Positions 6,124 through 9,681 of a stretch of DNA of 9,681 nucleotides are shown piece by piece; the first letter of the stretch is position 1; each line of letters starts with the position of its first letter. The notes beneath the pieces are model-generated. The model was not told the DNA's origin, made no database searches, and worked only from the letters and a program-made list of their open reading frames with translations. Origin of the DNA: CAWUJT01 sp963922715 (lineage in GTDB: Bacteria > Pseudomonadota > Alphaproteobacteria > Rhodobacterales > Rhodobacteraceae); NCBI GenBank assembly GCA_963922715.1, contig CAWUJT010000088.1, forward strand, positions 1 through 9,681. The letters are read 5' to 3'. A program made the translations under genes and the position numbers.

Positions 6124-7164
6124 ATGTATCCGGTATCGGCCAAAACAAATCATGGGCGCTTTTTTGAAGACTATCGCTTGGGAGAGGTCATTGTTCACGC
6201 ATCCCCCCGCACGTTATCCCATGGAGAGCGGGCCTTTTATCATGCGCTTTATCCGGCCCGCCATGCACTTTATTCCTCAGATGCGTTTGCGCAACGGTGC
6301 GGCTTGTCCGCATCGCCTTTGGATGATCTGATTGTTTTTCACACGGTCTTTGGCAAAACGGTCCCAGATATTTCGCTGAATGCGGTGGCCAACTTAGGCT
6401 ATGCCGAAGCGCGCTGGTTGTTGCCCGTCTATCCGGGTGACACGCTCACGGCGCGTTCTGAAGTGATTGGAATTAAGCAAAACTCAAGCGGGAAAACAGG
6501 CGTGGTCTGGGTACGAACCACGGGCCATAATCAGCACGGGGCGGCTGTACTCAGCTATGTCCGCTGGGTGATGGTGCGCAAACGGGACCTGGATGCCCCT
6601 GCGCCGGAAACATGTATTCCCGATCTGGCTGCTTCTGTGCTGCCGGATACGTTTCAACTTCCCGAGGGACTTCATTTTACAGATTATGATTTTGCGCTTT
6701 CGGGCGACTCTTACCGTTGGTCTGATTACAGTATCGGCGAGAAGATCGACCATAATGATGGGATCACCCTTTCAGAAGCGGAACATATGTTGGCCACGCG
6801 GCTGTGGCAAAATACTGCGAAAGTGCATTTCGATGTCACGGCCCGGCCAGACGGCAAGCGCTTGATTTATGGTGGACATATCATCTCTTTGGCTCGGGCG
6901 CTGAGTTTCAATGGTTTGGCCAATGCGCAAATGGTGGTGGCCATCAACAGTGGCAGTCATGTTAACCCAGCCTTTGCAGGGGATACTGTGCGGGCTTGGT
7001 CAGAGGTCCTTGACCGACAAGACACTGCTCTGCCTGGTATTGGCGCGCTGCGGCTGCGGCTTGTGGCAACAAAAAGCGCGGCGTTTGAGCTCAAAACCGC
7101 AGAGGGCACTTACCACGACCACGTGCTGCTCGATCTCGACTATTGGGCGATTGTCCCAATATAG
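6124..7164 (+). CDS. mch: Mesaconyl-CoA hydratase (beta-methylmalyl-CoA dehydratase), double MaoC fold
   Basis: The enzyme interconverts mesaconyl-C1-CoA and beta-methylmalyl-CoA in the ethylmalonyl-CoA pathway, just before cleavage to glyoxylate and propionyl-CoA. The 346 residues fit the family (about 343). The N-terminal hot-dog half (residues 10-155) carries the diagnostic GRFFEDYRLGEVIVHASPRT, FGKTVPDISLNAVANLGYAE and VYPGDTL. The C-terminal half (from about 190) has SIGEKIDHNDGITLSEAEHM, then YGGHIISLARALSFNGL and the NSGSHVNPAFAGDTV loop. A TTG at 6094 in the same frame would overlap the NnrU-like gene by 23 bases; the ATG at 6124, seven bases after that stop, gives the usual N-terminus. 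The Shine-Dalgarno is weak (GGG), suggesting translational coupling. After the stop comes a convergent minus-strand gene, not the sdh operon that I recall next to mch in several relatives. Confidence 0.93.
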   Translation: MYPVSAKTNHGRFFEDYRLGEVIVHASPRTLSHGERAFYHALYPARHALYSSDAFAQRCGLSASPLDDLIVFHTVFGKTVPDISLNAVANLGYAEARWLLPVYPGDTLTARSEVIGIKQNSSGKTGVVWVRTTGHNQHGAAVLSYVRWVMVRKRDLDAPAPETCIPDLAASVLPDTFQLPEGLHFTDYDFALSGDSYRWSDYSIGEKIDHNDGITLSEAEHMLATRLWQNTAKVHFDVTARPDGKRLIYGGHIISLARALSFNGLANAQMVVAINSGSHVNPAFAGDTVRAWSEVLDRQDTALPGIGALRLRLVATKSAAFELKTAEGTYHDHVLLDLDYWAIVPI

Positions 7165-7334
7165 TGTTTATGCACTGTTTCAAGACGCAGATGCCAGTAG
7201 ATACTCTGACCGCATATTTTACGCGCTACTTAAGTTTGAAGCAAAAGATCTCTAGCGAAACCAGGGCGGTTCACTTCGCTTCTGCGTTGATTGTCAAAAT
7301 GAATAAGACCTGTGCGGTAAGAATTGACGTCTGT
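7165..7334. other. Convergent intergenic region, nothing recognised
   Basis: The 170 bases separate the stop of mch from the stop of the minus-strand membrane protein gene. Plus-strand frames stay open across it by chance, but none has a start with a ribosome binding site or a protein-like text. No clear stem followed by a T run was found for either direction. Confidence 0.5.
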
Positions 7335-7754
7335 TTAGCAACTCTGCCCAACATCGCCGCACGTGTAATCCATCACCCAAGACCGATAATGCCACATATA
7401 AAGGTAATCGCCCCAATAAGATATGCCATCATGGTTTACGGTACAGGTGACAACGCGGCCACCATATTGGCAGCCTTCCCCAACCATGCAGTGGCCAGGG
7501 GTTACGGTAATCTTCAACCCATCTGAAGCCAGAGTGGCCTCTAGGGCTTGTGCACTCCGGCTAAGGACAACGGCATTTATCGTGTAGGGCAAGTGCAAAT
7601 ACACAAGCGCAAGACAGAGACAAAAAATCACCGCAGAGGATAGTGGATTGCGTTTTACGCTGAGAAGACTGTGTCTCAACCAGAGAAATATACGGCTGAT
7701 TTGATCCTTTGGCAGGGCGGAGAGTGAATTCATCTTCTGTGGTAAAAGAGACAT
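7335..7754 (-). CDS. Membrane-anchored protein with cysteine-rich outer domain, unknown
   Basis: Counting from the ATG at 7754 the product has 139 residues. A basic N-terminal part (WLRHSLLSVKR) precedes one membrane helix at about 40-60. A positively charged inner side predicts that the remaining 80 residues face the periplasm. That domain holds five cysteines (C89, C95, C104, C132 and C139, the last residue) and is rich in Tyr and Trp. This suggests two disulfides or a metal site with one spare thiol. No family is recognised. The ATG lies five bases after the cobS stop without a clear ribosome binding site, so translation may depend on coupling. A TTG at 7763 and an ATG at 7733, preceded by AGAAG, are alternative starts. 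Relatives usually carry cobT after cobS; this protein has no resemblance to CobT. Confidence 0.65.
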   Translation of the reverse strand: MSLLPQKMNSLSALPKDQISRIFLWLRHSLLSVKRNPLSSAVIFCLCLALVYLHLPYTINAVVLSRSAQALEATLASDGLKITVTPGHCMVGEGCQYGGRVVTCTVNHDGISYWGDYLYMWHYRSWVMDYTCGDVGQSC

Positions 7755-7759
7755 GATAT

Positions 7760-8746
7760 TCAAGCAAGACTTAGATTCACAGCACTTTCAGGAAGCTCTT
7801 CATCAAAACATCTTTGGTAGAACTCCGCCACAGTGGCACGTTCCAGTTCATCGCATTTGTTCAGGAAAGATAGACGAAACGCATATCCCACATCGCGGAA
7901 GATGCGGGCATTTTCCGCCCAGGCAATCACTGTCCGCGGACTCATGACCGTTGAAAGGTCTCCGTTCACAAACGCTGTACGGGTCAGATCGGCGACGCTG
8001 ACCATCTGGTTGACCGTTTGTCGTCCGGCCTCAGTGTTATAATGGGGGGCTTTAGCTAGAACTATGGCAGCTTCCGCATCATGGCTGAGATAATTTAGGG
8101 TTGCCACGAGGCTCCAACGGTCCATCTGTGCTTGATTAATCTGTTGTGTGCCGTGATAGAGCCCTGTGGTGTCTCCAAGCCCAACGGTGTTTGCGGTGGC
8201 AAATAACCGAAACGCGGGATGCGGTGTGATAATCTCGTTTTGATCCATCAATGTCAGCTTACCATCGTGCTCAAGCACTCTTTGGATCACAAACATCACG
8301 TCCGCACGGCCCGCGTCATATTCATCAAACACGATTGCCACGGGGTTGCGTAAGGCCCACGGCAGGATGCCGTCGTGAAATTCGGTAACCTGAACGCCAT
8401 CTTTCAGTTTAATCGCATCTTTGCCGATCAAATCGATCCGGCTGATGTGACTGTCAAGGTTGACGCGTACACAGGGCCAATTCAGCCGTGCAGCCACTTG
8501 TTCGATGTGGGTGGATTTGCCGGTTCCATGATAGCCTTGGATCATGACGCGACGATTATAGCCAAAGCCTGCCAGGATCGCGAGCGTGGTGTCAGGGTCG
8601 AATTTATAGGTGCTGTCAATTTCGGGCACACGGTCAGAGCGTTCTGCAAACCCTTTGATTGACATTGCTGTTTCAATACCAAACTTTTCTGAGATTGAAA
8701 TCTCTTCCGTGGGTTTTGTTCCCGGTTCAAAACTGCCATCTGCCAT
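7760..8746 (-). CDS. cobS: CobS, AAA+ ATPase subunit of aerobic cobaltochelatase
   Basis: CobS forms the ATP-driven ring that, with CobT, lets CobN insert cobalt into hydrogenobyrinate a,c-diamide in aerobic vitamin B12 synthesis. The product has 328 residues, the usual length. Walker A is GYHGTGKST at 71-79, Walker B is VAIVFDE at 136-142, and sensor 1 is RLFATANT with N186. VNLDSHISRIDLIGKDA, SPRTVIAWAENARIF and FRLSFLNKCDELER are all characteristic of CobS. The ATG at 8746 has GAGGAA eight or so bases upstream; a GTG one codon earlier is less likely. The gene follows the J-domain gene on the same strand after 159 bases that contain two inverted repeats. cobT is not in the window. A few relatives of this ATPase act in other MoxR-like roles, but the overall match to CobS is strong. 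Confidence 0.95.
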   Translation of the reverse strand: MADGSFEPGTKPTEEISISEKFGIETAMSIKGFAERSDRVPEIDSTYKFDPDTTLAILAGFGYNRRVMIQGYHGTGKSTHIEQVAARLNWPCVRVNLDSHISRIDLIGKDAIKLKDGVQVTEFHDGILPWALRNPVAIVFDEYDAGRADVMFVIQRVLEHDGKLTLMDQNEIITPHPAFRLFATANTVGLGDTTGLYHGTQQINQAQMDRWSLVATLNYLSHDAEAAIVLAKAPHYNTEAGRQTVNQMVSVADLTRTAFVNGDLSTVMSPRTVIAWAENARIFRDVGYAFRLSFLNKCDELERATVAEFYQRCFDEELPESAVNLSLA

Positions 8747-8816
8747 CACGCATTTCCTCGTCAGGTTATTCGGCGCTATAGGTGCCTGATTGCGTCCCCA
8801 AGGACAAGAGCCCGAA

Positions 8817-8847
8817 CTGAGCTATCCTTGTTTTTGTTTAAGCTCAG
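8817..8847. promoter_or_regulatory. Inverted repeat in the cobS leader
   Basis: CTGAGCT at 8817-8823 pairs with AGCTCAG at 8841-8847 across a 17-base T-rich spacer. It lies about 70-100 bases before the cobS start. It could be a leader hairpin or a protein-binding dyad. A second, overlapping pairing (CAAGGA near 8799 with TCCTTG at 8825-8830) is possible. Seven-base arms are only modest evidence. No B12-box sequence of a cobalamin riboswitch was recognised here. Confidence 0.3.
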
Positions 8848-8866
8848 AATTTATTTCGCTCTGTGA

Positions 8867-8900
8867 ACGCAATAAAAAACCCACTGAAATCTTATTGCGT
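8867..8900. promoter_or_regulatory. Nine-base inverted repeat between the J-domain gene and cobS
   Basis: ACGCAATAA at 8867-8875 is the exact reverse complement of TTATTGCGT at 8892-8900, with a 16-base spacer. The right arm ends five bases before the stop of the J-domain gene, so the hairpin would sit right after that gene on its mRNA. The spacer on that strand contains a run of T but no T run follows the stem, so it is an imperfect terminator candidate. CACTGAAA also occurs twice here (8882-8889 and 8907-8914). It may alternatively be an operator for cobS. Confidence 0.4.
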
Positions 8901-8905
8901 GAAAG

Positions 8906-9526
8906 TCACTGAAAATTGCGGCTGTCTTTGATTTGGTCCCACGCCCAGACAACTTCTGACAGTTGTTCTTCTTGGCTACGATCACCTCCGTTCATATCTG
9001 GGTGCAGCACTTTGATCAACGCTTTATACGCCTTTCGGATTTCCGCCTTATTCCAGCTGTCTTTTGCATCAAGTATTTCGATAGCACGTCGTTCTGTCGG
9101 GGGTAGTTTACGTGTCCCTGCCCTTGTCTGCCGAGGATTTTTCGTTGCATTGCCCCCGAGCACTTGGTAAGCGTCATCAATTCCAAGACGCGCCCAAGCG
9201 CGTTCCTCTGGTGTTTGACGGAAAGGCTTGGTGGGACGTTCGCCAACTTTATCCGCATCTTGACGCGCCGCGATTTCTGCCTCTGTCGCGGTTTCAAAAA
9301 AATTCCACTTCAGGTTGTATTCGCGCACATGATCTTTACAGAACCAGTAAAACTCTTCCGAGTTATCTGGGCTTTTGGGCGCACGATATTGCCCGGGCTT
9401 ATCGCATCCTGCATGATCGCAGGCTCTTTGGGAGGTCTCGAAGGCGCCTGACATGCCGCGTTTGCCACGGCTTGTTCTTTTCTTCGCGGTTGAGACTCGC
9501 ATGTCAAAGTTGAACGGATCGTCCAT
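8906..9526 (-). CDS. J-domain (DnaJ-like) protein with possible N-terminal zinc site
   Basis: The 206-residue protein has its J domain at the C-terminal end (about 150-206). AIEILDAKDSWNKAEIRKAY is the start and helix II, and the HPD tripeptide at 175-177 is the signature that stimulates Hsp70/DnaK ATPase activity. It lacks the Gly/Phe region and CXXCXGXG zinc fingers of full DnaJ, so it is a specialised co-chaperone. The N-terminal part carries C36, H38, C41, C63 and H66 (RACDHAGCDKPG and YWFCKDH), spaced like a small zinc-binding module; that is inference. The start ATG at 9526 has AGAGGA nine bases ahead. The gene lies between divergent bolA and downstream cobS. I recall this arrangement in other Rhodobacteraceae, where the gene is simply called J-domain protein. 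The client protein is unknown. Confidence 0.88.
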   Translation of the reverse strand: MDDPFNFDMRVSTAKKRTSRGKRGMSGAFETSQRACDHAGCDKPGQYRAPKSPDNSEEFYWFCKDHVREYNLKWNFFETATEAEIAARQDADKVGERPTKPFRQTPEERAWARLGIDDAYQVLGGNATKNPRQTRAGTRKLPPTERRAIEILDAKDSWNKAEIRKAYKALIKVLHPDMNGGDRSQEEQLSEVVWAWDQIKDSRNFQ

Positions 9527-9607
9527 CTTGTCGGGTCCTCTTCCAATTTCAAAGCAAGAGTGTATCTGATCTTTCAGGAAGGTGAAGGGGGTATAGGGAT
9601 TTTTTTC
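9527..9607. promoter_or_regulatory. Divergent promoter region between the J-domain gene and bolA
   Basis: The two genes start back to back across 81 bases, so promoters for both must lie here or inside the gene starts. TTTCAA at 9547-9552 and TATCTG at 9563-9568 could loosely serve the bolA side, but they are weak matches and too close together for a standard promoter. No clear operator dyad was seen. Confidence 0.4.
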
Positions 9608-9681
9608 ATGAGCATTTCACAAGAAATTGAAACGAAACTTCGCAAAGCACTTGCGCCAGAGCAATTGATCGTCAGCAATGA
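9608..9681 (+). CDS. bolA: BolA-family protein, N-terminal fragment
   Basis: An ATG at 9608, eight bases after AGGGA, opens a frame that runs off the window end with 24 complete codons. The text MSISQEIETKLRKALAPEQL followed by IVSN matches the start of BolA proteins: a first amphipathic helix, then a strand that normally leads into NDSHKH-like residues. BolA proteins pair with monothiol glutaredoxins and take part in iron-sulfur cluster handling and stress-related regulation. The defining histidine and helix-turn-helix-like part lie beyond the window. The call therefore rests on 24 residues plus the divergent J-domain neighbour, a pairing I recall in this bacterial family. Confidence 0.6.
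   Translation, partial: MSISQEIETKLRKALAPEQLIVSN

Noticed and set aside
7143..7526. Plus-strand open frame of 127 codons after mch.
   Set aside because: It overlaps the end of mch and runs antisense to the membrane protein gene; it has no ribosome binding site and no recognisable protein text.
8799..8835. CAAGGA/TCCTTG stem followed by TTTTT as a plus-strand terminator.
   Set aside because: There is no plus-strand gene for it to end; the loop is 20 bases and the stem only six pairs.

Overview
The window looks like chromosomal DNA from an alphaproteobacterium of the Rhodobacteraceae (roseobacter-type). The protein sequences resemble that family. The gene set fits too: mdh and sucC beside a malyl-CoA thioesterase / NnrU-like / mesaconyl-CoA hydratase cluster, and a CobS-type cobaltochelatase ATPase next to a J-domain gene and bolA. 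This placement rests on recalled family resemblance and synteny; no search was run.

Layout. (1) Positions 1-1078 are AT-rich (21 of 60 G+C at 541-600, against 37 of 60 at 2401-2460). They carry the tail of an unknown plus-strand gene and a convergent SAM-dependent methyltransferase, and look like acquired DNA. (2) Positions 1079-4479, minus strand, form a TCA-cycle block. In transcription order it holds a small exported protein, mdh, sucC, an unknown 133-residue protein, and then a wrecked sucD start fused to a degraded sucC end. (3) Positions 4697-7164, plus strand, hold a tight three-gene cluster: a malyl-CoA thioesterase (mcl2-like), an NnrU-family membrane protein, and mesaconyl-CoA hydratase (mch). 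These belong around the ethylmalonyl-CoA pathway, which assimilates acetyl-CoA and delivers glyoxylate and malate, so they fit beside mdh and succinyl-CoA synthetase. (4) Positions 7335-9526, minus strand, run from a J-domain protein through cobS to a small membrane-anchored protein with five cysteines. (5) bolA starts divergently at 9608 and runs off the end.

The most striking feature is the scar at 1079-1282. A good Shine-Dalgarno and the first 36 codons of sucD (succinyl-CoA synthetase alpha) run into a stop. They are followed at once by a frameshifted copy of the last roughly 30 codons of sucC. The native alpha-subunit gene is therefore destroyed at the place where it would be expected. 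The sucC relic differs from the intact sucC 0.6 kb away mostly at synonymous sites, so it probably comes from another, once functional, sucC. The scar lies at the boundary of the AT-rich segment. No novel defence or mobile system is recognised, and no tRNA, rRNA, CRISPR array or transposase was seen.
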